Below, piece after piece: positions 16,701 through 24,737 of a DNA stretch of 37,178 nucleotides. Under the pieces are notes generated by a model that had not been told where the DNA came from, did not search any database, and was given only the letters and a program-made list of their open reading frames with translations. Position 1 is the stretch's first letter; each line of letters begins with the position of its first letter. A program made the position numbers and the translations under genes. Location: the NCBI GenBank assembly GCA_019637195.1, contig JAHBWA010000085.1:1-37178 (forward strand), in the 5' to 3' direction. Source of the DNA: Labilithrix sp. (GTDB lineage Bacteria; Myxococcota_A; Polyangia; Polyangiales; Polyangiaceae).

Positions 16701-18491
16701 GTCGAGGGCGAGCGGCTCGCCGAGGCCGGTGACGCGGAGGCCGCGCGTCTCGACGACGCCCCCGCTCACGTGGACGGCCTCCGCAGACACCGTGACGCCG
16801 TCGGTCCCGTCGGCCGCGAGGTGGATCGAGGCGTCGAGCACGCGCGGCGTCGGGACGAGCGCGACGCGCGCGTGGCCGGTCGCGCTCGGATAGACGAGCG
16901 GCGCCTTGTCCCCGGCCTTCACGCGAAGATCGACGCCGGCGAAGCCCGCGGAGAGCACGGGGGCGACGAGCGGGCCCTCGAGGTTGCCGCTCGCGCTCAG
17001 GTGGCGCGCCGAGAACGGGCCGACCGCGACGCCGTCGGCCGACGCGGTCGTGGTCGCCTGGATCGTATACCGGGCGAGATCGACCTTGCCCTGGACGCGG
17101 GCCGACGCGGCGCCGCCGACCACGTTCGGCGCGCGCGCGAGGGCGCGGAGCGAGGTCGAGCGCGCCTGGAGATCGAACGCGACGAGGTCCGTCGCGCGAT
17201 CGAACGTCAGCTTGCCGTTCGCCTCGACGCCGGGCTCGCGCGCGCGGAGCACGGCGGTCACCTGCGTGTCCTCGAAGCGCCCTTCGATCGTCGTCGGCGG
17301 GATCTGCTCGGAGCCGACGGTGCTCTCGGCGGTCGTCACGCGGAACGTGCCGAGCGGGCCCGTCCTGCCGGAGAGCGTGCCCTCGCTGGTGAGCTTCCCG
17401 GACACGTTCGTCGCGATCCCCGCGCCGAAAGCGTCCGCGTCGAGCTGCGTCGCGTCGACGGAGAGCGTGAACGCGTGCCCCTCGCGCAGGTCGAGCTCGC
17501 CCTCGGCGAGGACCCTCGACTCGCCGACCCGCCCGCGCGCCTCGAGGACGATCGTCGGGAGCTTCCCGCGCGCGTGCGCGTGCAGCTCGAGGGGCCGGGT
17601 GAGCGGGACGCCCGAGAACGCCGTCGCCAGCGCGGCGGGGGTGGTCTCCGCGACGTCGACTGTCGCCTCGAGCCGATCGCCCGCGAGCTCCGCGCGCGCG
17701 ACGATCGGGACGCTCCCGCACGAGCCTTCGAGCTCGGCGCGGCCGCCGAGCTCGGTCGTCTCGAGGTCGAGCGTGAGCTCGCCGCGGGTCACGGCGACGA
17801 GCGGCGCCTTCTGGTTCGGGACCTTCGGAGCGCGCAGCGTGATCCTGCTCGGCTCGACGGTGACGCGCAGGCGCTTCTCCTCGAGGAGTAGGCTGGCCTG
17901 GAGCTCGGAGGCGTCGCCGTCGAGCTCGGGCGGAACGAGCGTGCCGTGGACCCGCGCCGCCCCGACCTTCGCGCTTCCGATCCGGACGCGCGGCGCGTCT
18001 TCGCGAGGCGTCGGCGCCGACGGGCCCGTCGCGTCGCTCCTTCGCGGCTGAAATGCCCGCGCGATCTGCGGCTTCCCCGTCGCGTCGACGTCGAGGACGA
18101 TCTCGGCCCTGCCGATCCGTACGTCCTCGAGATCGACGTCCGGCGGCCCACCCGCGGCGAGCGAGGACAGGAGCCGCGCGAGATCGATGGTCGCCTCGAC
18201 GTCGTGCGCGAGGATCACCCGCTGACCGTCGGGATCGACGACCTCGGCTTCTTGCACGCGGACCTTCGAGGTCGGGCCGAGCGAGAGCGTCCGCACGTCG
18301 CCGATCACGATCTTGCCGTCGAACAAGCTGCTCGTGACGCGGTTGCCGACGTCCCGGGCGACGCGCCGAAACGCGGGGACGTTGGCGTGGAGCGCGACCC
18401 CCGCCACGAGCGCGCCGGTGAACGTCGCGACGAGGGCGACGCTCCCGCTTCCGTGGGACAAGGCGAGCCCGAGGAGGGCGCGTTTGTTCAC
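13791..18491 (-). CDS. tamB: Translocation and assembly module protein TamB (AsmA-like/DUF490)
   Basis: A 1566-residue envelope-spanning protein. TamB-family proteins form a long beta-taco groove bridging inner and outer membrane and act in outer-membrane protein assembly and phospholipid transport. The GTG start at 18491 shares one base with the TAG of the Omp85 gene (TAGTG), arguing for coupled expression. Residues about 15-38 form one transmembrane anchor (VALVATFTGALVAGVALHA). Then come long AsmA-like beta repeats. The C-terminal 250 residues are the DUF490 part, with LRGGTIEVHGRRFTVDRGTV, YSKNEILSVLLFGRPDP and an end in alternating beta residues closing with an aromatic (FQHRY). One stretch at about 15570-15655 reads as an Arg/Pro-rich insert and may hide paired indels. 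Confidence 0.92.
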   Translation of the reverse strand: MNKRALLGLALSHGSGSVALVATFTGALVAGVALHANVPAFRRVARDVGNRVTSSLFDGKIVIGDVRTLSLGPTSKVRVQEAEVVDPDGQRVILAHDVEATIDLARLLSSLAAGGPPDVDLEDVRIGRAEIVLDVDATGKPQIARAFQPRRSDATGPSAPTPREDAPRVRIGSAKVGAARVHGTLVPPELDGDASELQASLLLEEKRLRVTVEPSRITLRAPKVPNQKAPLVAVTRGELTLDLETTELGGRAELEGSCGSVPIVARAELAGDRLEATVDVAETTPAALATAFSGVPLTRPLELHAHARGKLPTIVLEARGRVGESRVLAEGELDLREGHAFTLSVDATQLDADAFGAGIATNVSGKLTSEGTLSGRTGPLGTFRVTTAESTVGSEQIPPTTIEGRFEDTQVTAVLRAREPGVEANGKLTFDRATDLVAFDLQARSTSLRALARAPNVVGGAASARVQGKVDLARYTIQATTTASADGVAVGPFSARHLSASGNLEGPLVAPVLSAGFAGVDLRVKAGDKAPLVYPSATGHARVALVPTPRVLDASIHLAADGTDGVTVSAEAVHVSGGVVETRGLRVTGLGEPLALDARIGGGQWSLRAKTAGLDLHRTAALTGIRELELLPEGTTAALDVDVRQGAEGADGHVDFVIRSRAPGADARAGVPLYAEAHARIDRGNLVGSAKVVAEGLGQVEVVRADLVVPGRLDGRSLARATGAVELRGSVDLSQGAALVAGEGVERVEGLASFSARVERGDAAALPTVRATVRTEGLDVALSGEPPARTVTIAGVDVVTHLSWDGRAEDAEVAVVSWDKHGLLGTASAKTKLPLAAWLTGTAKLDADALARLVVAAVADVPAREISDLPSFLAAPPLRGTLASHFEISGTVAHPTAVLSTRAQSLRANRPRVPGEAAFDPLDGTLEARWDGERAAITFALDEKPRRPRRRANRRGARPPLALPPAPPRTPGHLRGLVLMTDLRVSDLLRGKAPADLPWRASAEVEVENLTLDALPLTAGVSGTLGGRARLKDLNGSPSFEAKARIDDFGAGGAVVERLDLTTGGRDASLFAHASITDQESKATFQLASKSLRLKGLDVSWEPSAPTRLDYAVQNGRLALLAPLVSGVMSEIDGRVDGAGSVTIDEGSQVFEGGLALQDARAYVNSVGEEVSSLTAIAKFDRTGVFRIDDARGRLGAGEFRAAASGRMNGLLFVGADATVIATKDVPISSEGATFASATGEVKLSAKMSDDRSALLVTVDVPRADVQLPDRSVQSLQPLDPDATVAIGVRGRNGKLDTTAVRRHRGGTGRQVATSKSNGGGLVTRMTVSLGNAVQLEGRGLDIALGGRTLVEIAEEVRVTGRIDLRGGTIEVHGRRFTVDRGTVTFPEGGDAGNPTIVAAAYWDSPDRTRVWVEFTGPLKTGNLTLRSEPPYSKNEILSVLLFGRPDPNMAAADEGAQAGDTSGATAVGSGFIASDLNRVLSEIDESLDIETDTLSGNRTRAKVGRSFFDRRLKVQFGYAPGRTTYREPDTAYVFLNWQFVPKWSLVATRGDRGTSILDVLFQHRY

Positions 18492-20587
18492 TAGAACGCC
18501 TCTCCGATGCCGAAGGCGATCGCGATCGGCATGCCGAGGAGCGGAGTCGGGTCGAGCTCGAAGGTCGCGCCCCTGGGGTACTGCATCCCGGGGATGCGGT
18601 AGCCGACGTCGAAGCGGATGGGGCCCACCGGGGTGTCGTAGCGCGCGCCGCCCCCGCAGGACAGGTGCGGCCGGTCCAGGCGGATGTTCACGGTGAAGGG
18701 CGAGACGTCGCCGGCGTCGCAGAACACGGCTGTGGAGAAGGGCCCGGAGACGACGAAGCGGACCTCGGCGTTGGCTTCCCAGAGCGAGAGACCGCCGGTC
18801 GGGAGGAAGCACGCCTCGGAGTTGGGGTTGCAGCCCCCGGCGGCTCCGGACTGGCCGGCCGGGCTGAGGTACGGAATGAAGTCGTGAGGTCCGACCCCGC
18901 GCAGGGGATAGCCGCGGTTGGAGGTCGGGCCGCCGCCGAAGAAGCCCCGGAAGAAGAGGAGCTGGTAGTCTCGCCGGGACTCCTCGGCGCGCGACGTCCC
19001 CGGCGTCTCGAAGTTGATCTGCGAGAACCTCGAGTAGTTGAAGGGGAAGAGGAAGCCGAGCGATCCGCGGAGCGCGATCGTGATCTTCTTCGGCAGCGGG
19101 ATGAAGCCGCGGACCTCCGGCTGGATCCGGACGTCGTCGGCGACGCCCTGCAGCGGGCCGCCGGCGAACTGGAGCTCGTTGCCGATGAAGAACCCGCGCC
19201 GTGGCTTGATCGGATCGTCGCGGAAGTCGAGGTGCGTGGTGACCGCGATGTACGAGATGACGAGCGTGTCGACGCCCTCGATGTGGCCGATGTAGTCGAA
19301 CGGGAAGTTCGCCTGGAGGTTGCTCCGGGCTCTGAAACTCCTCCAGAACGAGCGCTCGAGCCCGACCTCGCCGCGGAGCTCGTGGTAGCCGAGGACGTCC
19401 TCGGTCGGACGTGCGAGCAGGACCGGGTAAACGTTGTACTCCGCTCGGGCGAAGCCGGTGGTGCGCTTCTCGAAGAAGGCGGGTTGCTTGAGCGTGGCCG
19501 TGACCCGGTGCTCGTAGAGCGGATCGGTCGGCGGCTGCAGCTCGGGAAACCGCGTGGGGTAGAGGACGATTCCGGGTTTGTAACGAAGATCGAGCTTTCG
19601 GAGCCCACCTAGGAAGTTGCCGTTCTGCCAGCCGACCTGGAGGTGGGCGTCGGTCTTGAGCGAGTCGAGCTCGACACCTCCGCCGAGGAGCAGCGCCTTG
19701 ATCTTGGCCGGCTGAGCCTTCACCGTGATCGGGACGATCTGCGATCGTTCGAACTCCTCGAGGTCCTGGGCGATGTCGACCGAAGCGAAGACGCCGAGGT
19801 CGAGCAGCGCCTGCCGGCCCTCGTCGAGCCGCTGACTCGAGTAGCGCGTGCCCTCCTCCACGCCGAAGATCCGGCGGACGGGCTCCGGGGGGAGATCGCC
19901 GAGGCCCTCGAACTTCACGGGGCCGAACTTGCCGAGCGGCCCGGGCTCGACGGTGTAGATGAGGCGCGCGCGGCGCGTCGCGAGGTCGACCTCCGCCTGG
20001 CGGGTGACCTTGGCCGCGGCGTGGCCGGTCGAGGTGAGCCCCTCGAGCGCCGCGCGCTCCGACTCGGCGAACTTGTCCTCGTCGAGCGGCTTGCCGATCG
20101 GGAGCACGGAGTTGACCGCCCGCCGGATGGCCTCGCGCGACCGGGCGTCGACGGGTGTCTTCTCCGCGATCGCGATCGAGTCGACGAGCACCGGCTCGCC
20201 CTGGCGGACGCCGATGGTGACGGCGACCTTGTTGCCCTTCTCCTCGACGCGCGCGGCGTAGACGGTCGCGTCGTAGTAGCCCTGCGCGCGCAGGTAGCGC
20301 TCGATGCGCTGGAGGTCTCGGCGGAGCGCGTACTGGTCGAAGAGCTCGTACTCGTACACGACGCCGTCGAAGATGCCGAGAAACCGCGAGCCTTCACGGG
20401 TCGCGATGCTGTCGAGCAGCTCCTCGTCGTCGACGCCGTGGGTGCCCTCGATCGTGACGCGGTCGATCGCTTTCTTGCCGGCGGGCACGCGGTAACATGC
20501 GCTGCCGGCGAGCGCGAGGAGCGCCGCCGCGGAGACGAGGAACGGATGAGGACGGCTACCGCTCACGAGCGGCATTGCGCGCACCAT
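18491..20587 (-). CDS. BamA/TamA-family (Omp85) outer membrane protein with predicted lipobox
   Basis: A 698-residue Omp85 protein. The N-terminal signal ends in LALAGSAC-YR, a plausible lipobox, which is uncommon for TamA. POTRA repeats follow (about residues 40-320: IDRVTIEGTHGVDDEELLD, YLRAQGYYDATVYAARVEE, GPVKFEGLGDLPPEPVRRIF, ALLDLGVFASVDI). The beta-barrel includes LDFRDDPIKPRRGFF and the late GFFGGGPTSNRGYPLRGVGP, equivalent to the conserved (V/I)RG(F/Y) tip, and GPIRFDVGYRI near the end. Adjacency and one-base overlap with tamB suggest the TamA role. ATGs at 20638 and 20575 are alternatives; 20638 would overlap the divergent gene and no ribosome site decides. Confidence 0.9.
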   Translation of the reverse strand: MVRAMPLVSGSRPHPFLVSAAALLALAGSACYRVPAGKKAIDRVTIEGTHGVDDEELLDSIATREGSRFLGIFDGVVYEYELFDQYALRRDLQRIERYLRAQGYYDATVYAARVEEKGNKVAVTIGVRQGEPVLVDSIAIAEKTPVDARSREAIRRAVNSVLPIGKPLDEDKFAESERAALEGLTSTGHAAAKVTRQAEVDLATRRARLIYTVEPGPLGKFGPVKFEGLGDLPPEPVRRIFGVEEGTRYSSQRLDEGRQALLDLGVFASVDIAQDLEEFERSQIVPITVKAQPAKIKALLLGGGVELDSLKTDAHLQVGWQNGNFLGGLRKLDLRYKPGIVLYPTRFPELQPPTDPLYEHRVTATLKQPAFFEKRTTGFARAEYNVYPVLLARPTEDVLGYHELRGEVGLERSFWRSFRARSNLQANFPFDYIGHIEGVDTLVISYIAVTTHLDFRDDPIKPRRGFFIGNELQFAGGPLQGVADDVRIQPEVRGFIPLPKKITIALRGSLGFLFPFNYSRFSQINFETPGTSRAEESRRDYQLLFFRGFFGGGPTSNRGYPLRGVGPHDFIPYLSPAGQSGAAGGCNPNSEACFLPTGGLSLWEANAEVRFVVSGPFSTAVFCDAGDVSPFTVNIRLDRPHLSCGGGARYDTPVGPIRFDVGYRIPGMQYPRGATFELDPTPLLGMPIAIAFGIGEAF

Positions 20588-20608
20588 ACCAGGCTGGCCC
20601 CCAGCTGG

Positions 20609-21157
20609 ATGAGCTTCGTTCGTGCCGTCGGCGCTCACCGACGCCTGGCGCGGCTCGCGGCGATGCTCGCGGGCGCGTCACTCGTCGCGGGCTGCGGCGG
20701 CGCTCTGCCGAGGCCGGCCGCAGCGCCGATCTCCGTCGACGACTACGTCGAGGTGCCGTTCTCGCCGCGCACGCCTCCGGTCGAGTTCATTCCGCCGTCG
20801 CCGGCGAAGGGGGCCGTCTGGGTCGACGGCTCGTGGGAGTGGTCGGGGAACCGCTACGTCTGGCGCTTCGGATCGTGGGTCGTCCCGCCGCCGGGGGTGC
20901 GGCTCGCGAGGTGGGTCATCGTGCGGAGACGAGCCGACGGGCAGCTCTTTTTCGCGCCGTCGACCTGGAAGGACGCCTCCGGGGCGCCGGTCACCGACCG
21001 CGCCTTCGTCGGGGCGCTCGGCCCCCGCGCCCGCGCACGGAGTCGTCTCGGCGCTCCGCCGCCGGCCGACACCGTCGTGCGGCGGCGGCGTGGGGGAGCC
21101 CCCGTCGGGGCCGATACCGCCGTGGATACGGGCGATTCCGGAGACGATGACGACTGA
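20609..21157 (+). CDS. Lipoprotein with WxxGxW repeats
   Basis: A 182-residue predicted lipoprotein: signal ending ASLVAGCGG, then VEVPFSPRTPPVEFIPPSP and two aromatic repeats (VWVDGSWEW and YVWRFGSWVVPP) of the WxxGxW type, found in secreted proteobacterial proteins of unknown function. The rest is Arg/Ala-rich and ends in Asp-rich DTGDSGDDDD. It is divergent from the Omp85 gene with at most about 20 bases between starts, so promoters must overlap the neighbour's coding ends. Function unknown; envelope location is inferred. Confidence 0.78.
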   Translation: MSFVRAVGAHRRLARLAAMLAGASLVAGCGGALPRPAAAPISVDDYVEVPFSPRTPPVEFIPPSPAKGAVWVDGSWEWSGNRYVWRFGSWVVPPPGVRLARWVIVRRRADGQLFFAPSTWKDASGAPVTDRAFVGALGPRARARSRLGAPPPADTVVRRRRGGAPVGADTAVDTGDSGDDDD

Positions 21158-21169
21158 CCGCCGCGAACG

Positions 21170-21769
21170 ATGGTATGCTCTGGTGAGATGGGCGCCGAGT
21201 CTCGTGACATCAAGCATCTGCTGGACCTCGACGACGAGGACGGCGGAGGCGACGAAGGCCCGGCCGCGGTCGAATCCGGAACGATCCCGCGCGAGGCCGC
21301 CCCAGGCGAGACGGTGAGACCGGCGTTCGACGTCGAGCGATACGCCGAGGACACGATCGGCCGCGAGCGCCTCCCGACGATCACCGACGAGGTCGCCATC
21401 GAGGAGGCGCGCATCGCCTCGGTGCTCATGGACTCGACGCCGCCGCGCGCGCGCCTCGCGTCGGCGCCGGAGGTCGAGATCGCGGTGCGCTACTCGGACG
21501 TGGAGGCGCTCGACGAGGAGCAGCAGCTCGCCTTTCTCCGCGCGCGACTCGCGCCGATGACGCGCGTCCCGTCGCTCGCGCGCAAGATCACCGAGCTCGG
21601 GCCGCTGATCGAGGATCCGAAGACCGCGTACATCCTCGGCTTCGTCGACGGCCTCCTGCCGCTCGAGACGATCGTCGAGGTGGCGGGCCTCCCCGAGATG
21701 GACACGCTGCGCATCCTCGACCGCGCCGTGGATCAGTACGTCATCACGTTTCGCGCGAAGCTCGAGTAG
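21170..21769 (+). CDS. Hypothetical acidic protein
   Basis: A cytosolic-looking protein of up to 199 residues beginning 12 bases after the previous stop, so probably co-transcribed. The first 110 residues are acidic and low-complexity (LLDLDDEDGGGDEGP). The C-terminal 70 residues are ordered and helical: SLARKITELGPLIEDPKTAY, ILGFVDGLLPLETIVEVAGL, then TLRILDRAVDQYVITF. The DG-x4-LETI-x3-AGLP pattern recalls small winged-helix-like modules ending many deltaproteobacterial regulators, but I cannot name the family. ATG at 21188 (193 residues) is an alternative start; neither has a well-spaced ribosome site. Confidence 0.7.
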   Translation: MVCSGEMGAESRDIKHLLDLDDEDGGGDEGPAAVESGTIPREAAPGETVRPAFDVERYAEDTIGRERLPTITDEVAIEEARIASVLMDSTPPRARLASAPEVEIAVRYSDVEALDEEQQLAFLRARLAPMTRVPSLARKITELGPLIEDPKTAYILGFVDGLLPLETIVEVAGLPEMDTLRILDRAVDQYVITFRAKLE

Positions 21770-21802
21770 CGGCCGCGCTCGGCCACAGGCGCTCGCGCGG
21801 GC

Positions 21803-22489
21803 TCAGGTCGGATCGCCTGCGACGCGGTCGAGGAGCGTGGACGTGACGTCGACGAGCGACGTCACGATCGCGTCGGCGAGGACGAAGCGCGCGTCGCGCG
21901 GCGCCGCCGAGGGACCGGCCGGGGGATCCGACGGGACGGCGACGCACCTCATCCGCGCCGCCTTCGCGGCGATCACGCCGGTCATCGAGTCCTCGAGGAC
22001 GACGCACTCGAGCGGGGACACGTCGAGGCGGCCGGCCGTGCGGAGGAAGATGGCCGGGTGAGGTTTGCCGTGGGTCTCGCCCTCGGCCGACGCGACGACG
22101 TCGAAGGTGCTCGCGAGGCCGAGCCGCTGAAGCGCCGCCTCGATGATCGGCATCGGCGAAGACGACGCGAGCGCGATGCGCCGGCGGCGCTCGGAGCGCG
22201 CCGCGGCGAGCGCCGTCTCGATGCCGGGGAGCGCGCGGCCTTCGGCGCGCACCAGCTCCGCCACGCGGGCGACGAGGCGCCGCTCCACGTCGGCGGGCGC
22301 GGCCGCGAAGCCGCGTCGCCGGTGCCAGTACGCGACGACGTCGTCGACCCGCAGCCCCTTGGTCAGCGCGCAGTCTTCCTCGGTCAGGGATACACCCGCG
22401 GCCCCGAAGACCTCGATCTCGGAGCGCACCCAGAGCGGCTCCGAGTCGATGAGGAGCCCATCCATGTCGAAGATGACGGCGCGGACCAC
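21803..22489 (-). CDS. hxpB: HAD-IA hexitol/2-deoxyglucose phosphatase, HxpB (YniC)-like
   Basis: A 228-residue HAD subfamily IA phosphatase. FDMDGLLIDSEPLW at the N-terminus has nucleophile Asp8 and acid/base Asp10 with the beta-phosphoglucomutase-type cap. LASSSP is motif II, GKPHPAIFLRTA carries the motif III Lys, and LEDSMTGVIAAKAARM is motif IV. Several stretches match E. coli YniC/HxpB as I recall it: KGLRVDDVVAYWHRRRGF, CVVLEDSMTGVIAAKAARMR and DARFVLADAIVTSLVDVTSTLL. HxpB dephosphorylates 2-deoxyglucose-6-phosphate and hexitol phosphates; the natural substrate here is unproven. It is downstream of a GC-rich minisatellite. Confidence 0.88.
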   Translation of the reverse strand: MVRAVIFDMDGLLIDSEPLWVRSEIEVFGAAGVSLTEEDCALTKGLRVDDVVAYWHRRRGFAAAPADVERRLVARVAELVRAEGRALPGIETALAAARSERRRRIALASSSPMPIIEAALQRLGLASTFDVVASAEGETHGKPHPAIFLRTAGRLDVSPLECVVLEDSMTGVIAAKAARMRCVAVPSDPPAGPSAAPRDARFVLADAIVTSLVDVTSTLLDRVAGDPT

Positions 22490-22553
22490 GTCGCTCGAGT
22501 AGCACAGCGGCGGCGCGACGCCTCGGTCGACGCGCGCGGCCGCGGGCGTTGGC

Positions 22554-22680
22554 GCGTGCCTCGGTCCGCGTCGGCGTGCCTCGGTCCGCGTCGGCGTGCC
22601 TCGGTCCGCGCCGGCGCGCCTCGGTCCGCGCCGGCGCCCGGCTCGGTCCGCGCCGGCGTCCGGCTCAGTCCGCGCCGGCG
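22554..22680. repeat. 20/22-base minisatellite at the 3' end of a lipoprotein gene
   Basis: Five complete head-to-tail units plus partial ends. Units 22561-22580, 22581-22600 and 22601-22620 are 20 bases (TCGGTCCGCGTCGGCGTGCC and a close variant). Units 22621-22642 and 22643-22664 are 22 bases (GGC-type ends). A further part-unit overlaps the last codons and stop of the lipoprotein gene at 22665. The array therefore seems to have grown from the end of that gene. Each unit holds a CGCCGGCG-like palindrome. Confidence 0.9.
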
Positions 22681-23480
22681 TCGGCGATCGGGGCGTCCTG
22701 GATGTAGACGCGGAAGTACGCGAGCGCCTCGCCCGCCTCGGCCGAGAGCGCGCCCGTGTACGTGACGTCGCCGACCTCGACCGGGAAGGCGACCTGCGCG
22801 CACTGGGGCGACTGGACGACGATCGAGAGCGGTACGCCGACGTCGACGTTGTAGAACGCCGCCGAGAACGTGGAGCCGGCCTGCACCGACGTCTGCTGGC
22901 TGCTCGGCAGCGAGCCCGCGAAGTATGTGAGCTTCGAGTCGCCCGGCGGATCGATCGCGAGGGTCGCGCCCTCCTCCGTCGTGCACGGGGGCAGCGGGTT
23001 CACCTTCACGACGACGAGCCCCTTCGCCGGATCGCGCCCGGGCAGGAGCCCGGCGAGGAGGTTCGCGGTCGCCGTCGGCAGGAGGTTCGTGCTGCCGCGC
23101 TCGAGCGCCTCCTTCTTCACGATCCACTCCTGCTCGAGCAGCTTGTAGAAGCCCTCGCCCGCGACGGTCATCCGGTAGGGCGTGCTCCGCGGGACGACGA
23201 TCTCGTAGTCGCCGGCGGCGTTCGTCGTGACGGTCTTGCCGGCGATGGTGACCGTCGCGCCCTCGACCCCCTCGTCCTCGGTCTGGGCGCGGATGATCTT
23301 CCCGGACTGCTTCGATTCGTCGTCGTTCGTGACGACGGCGGGGGCGTCGACCTGCGCGTCGCCGCCGTCGGCCCCGGCGCCGATCGTGCCCGCGCCGGCG
23401 TCGTCGTCGCCGCACGCGGCGGCGAAGACCGCCGCGAGGGCGAAGGACCCGACCGGGAGGACGAACGCGAAGCGGCGCAT
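22665..23480 (-). CDS. Lipoprotein with carboxypeptidase-regulatory-like (prealbumin-like) domain
   Basis: A 271-residue predicted lipoprotein: MRRFAFVLPVGSFALAAVFA then AACGDDD with the lipid Cys at 23, and a Gly/Ala/Asp linker with DGGDAQVDAP. Residues about 60-110 form a CarboxypepD_reg-type beta domain (GVEGATVTIAGKTVTTNAAG, DYEIVVP). The remainder is a beta-rich region with two Cys (PPCTTEE, SPQCAQ) that could pair, and no known catalytic motif. Its last codons lie inside the minisatellite. It is divergent from the Ser/Thr kinase gene with 57 bases between starts, so both may share a control region. Function unknown. Confidence 0.8.
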   Translation of the reverse strand: MRRFAFVLPVGSFALAAVFAAACGDDDAGAGTIGAGADGGDAQVDAPAVVTNDDESKQSGKIIRAQTEDEGVEGATVTIAGKTVTTNAAGDYEIVVPRSTPYRMTVAGEGFYKLLEQEWIVKKEALERGSTNLLPTATANLLAGLLPGRDPAKGLVVVKVNPLPPCTTEEGATLAIDPPGDSKLTYFAGSLPSSQQTSVQAGSTFSAAFYNVDVGVPLSIVVQSPQCAQVAFPVEVGDVTYTGALSAEAGEALAYFRVYIQDAPIADAGAD

Positions 23481-23537
23481 GGGCTCAGCCTAACATCCCA
23501 GGCAGCGCGGCGCGAAGTTGGGCTAGTCTGGTGCGGA

Positions 23538-24725
23538 ATGTCTACGAGCGGAGCGGAGGCGGCGCACGATCTGTCGCCCGACGAGTCCTTCCAGGGCACG
23601 GTCGTCGGCGGGAAGTACAGCGTCGGTCCGCTCGTGGGCTCGGGTGGGATGGGCACCGTGTGGCTCGGGAGGCACGAGCAGCTCGGCACGCGCGTCGCCA
23701 TCAAGTTCATCCGGCCGCAGTTCGCCGAGCGTCCGGACGCGCGCCGCCGCTTCGAGATCGAGGCGCGCGCCGCGGCGAGCGTCGACTCGAAGCACGCGGT
23801 GAAGGTCTACGACTACGGCGTCACCGACAAGGGCCTGCCGTACATCGTGATGGAGTTCCTCGAGGGCGAGTCGCTCTCCGAGGCGCTCATCCGGCGGGGC
23901 CCGCTGCCCGCGAAGGAGGCCGCGCAGATCATCGCGCAGGCGAGCAAGGCGCTCGCCAAGGCGCACGCGGCGAACATCGTCCACCGCGACCTCAAGCCGG
24001 ACAACATCTTCCTCGCGACCGCGGACGACGGCGACGCCGGCGATCTCGGCTACGTCGTGAAGCTCGTCGACTTCGGCATCGCGAAGATGCTCGACGGCGA
24101 CACCGCGGGCAAGGGCGGCCTCAAGGGCCCGACGCAGGAAGGCTCGGTCATCGGCACGCCGAACTTCATGAGCCCGGAGCAGCTCACGGTCGGCGGCAAC
24201 CCGAACGCGCTGACCGACATCTGGTCGCTCGGCGCCTGCGCCTTCGCCGCCTTCACCGCGCGCATCCCGTTCGAAGGCGAGGTGCTCGGCGACATCGTGC
24301 TCAAGGTCTGCGTCGAGCCGCTCCCGGTGCCGAGCAAGTTCGTCCCGGACGTCCCGCCCGGGCTCGACGCGTGGTTCCTCCGCGCGTGCCACCGCGAGCC
24401 GCCGAAGCGCTTCCAGAGCGTCGACGAGCTCTCGGAGCAGCTCGTGAAGGTGTGCGGCCTCGGCGCGGTCCAGGTCGCGACGCTGTCGGAAGATCGCGTG
24501 CAGTATGCACTGAAGCCGGCGAGCGCCGAGGCGCTCGAGGAGCTCGACGATCTCCCGAGCGGCGGGATGAACGCGAAGACCGCGCTCCTCACCGGCATCA
24601 TGGTCGGCGTCACGCTGATGGTGGCGCTCCTCGGCTTCCTCGCCTGGCGCGCGAACCAGGACGAGGAGCCGGACGCGCCCGACGCGCCGGCGGCCAGCGC
24701 CCCCAGCGCCGCGCCCGCGCCCTGA
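23538..24725 (+). CDS. Membrane-anchored Hanks-type Ser/Thr protein kinase
   Basis: A 395-residue eukaryotic-like kinase of the PknB type, abundant in myxobacteria. Kinase domain residues about 25-295: P-loop GSGGMGTVW, AIKFI Lys, HRDLKPDNIF catalytic loop, DFGIAKM metal loop, activation segment to TPNFMSPEQ, then TDIWSLGACAF. All catalytic residues are present. After a linker (EALEELDDLPSGGMNAKTA), one transmembrane helix (LLTGIMVGVTLMVALLGFLAW, about 350-372) is followed by only a short Pro/Ala/Asp tail. There is thus no sizeable extracytoplasmic sensor domain such as PASTA. Its input is unknown. The start at 23538 precedes the ordered N-terminus with only a weak ribosome site. Confidence 0.95.
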   Translation: MSTSGAEAAHDLSPDESFQGTVVGGKYSVGPLVGSGGMGTVWLGRHEQLGTRVAIKFIRPQFAERPDARRRFEIEARAAASVDSKHAVKVYDYGVTDKGLPYIVMEFLEGESLSEALIRRGPLPAKEAAQIIAQASKALAKAHAANIVHRDLKPDNIFLATADDGDAGDLGYVVKLVDFGIAKMLDGDTAGKGGLKGPTQEGSVIGTPNFMSPEQLTVGGNPNALTDIWSLGACAFAAFTARIPFEGEVLGDIVLKVCVEPLPVPSKFVPDVPPGLDAWFLRACHREPPKRFQSVDELSEQLVKVCGLGAVQVATLSEDRVQYALKPASAEALEELDDLPSGGMNAKTALLTGIMVGVTLMVALLGFLAWRANQDEEPDAPDAPAASAPSAAPAP

Positions 24726-24737
24726 GGCCGCGGGGGA

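Noticed and set aside
13698..17891. 1397-codon plus-strand open frame opposite tamB
   Set aside because: Extreme Arg/Glu/Ala content and no recognisable domain; antisense shadow of tamB caused by high GC third positions.
22554..22680. CRISPR array
   Set aside because: Units are directly contiguous with no unique spacers and no cas genes nearby; it is a minisatellite.
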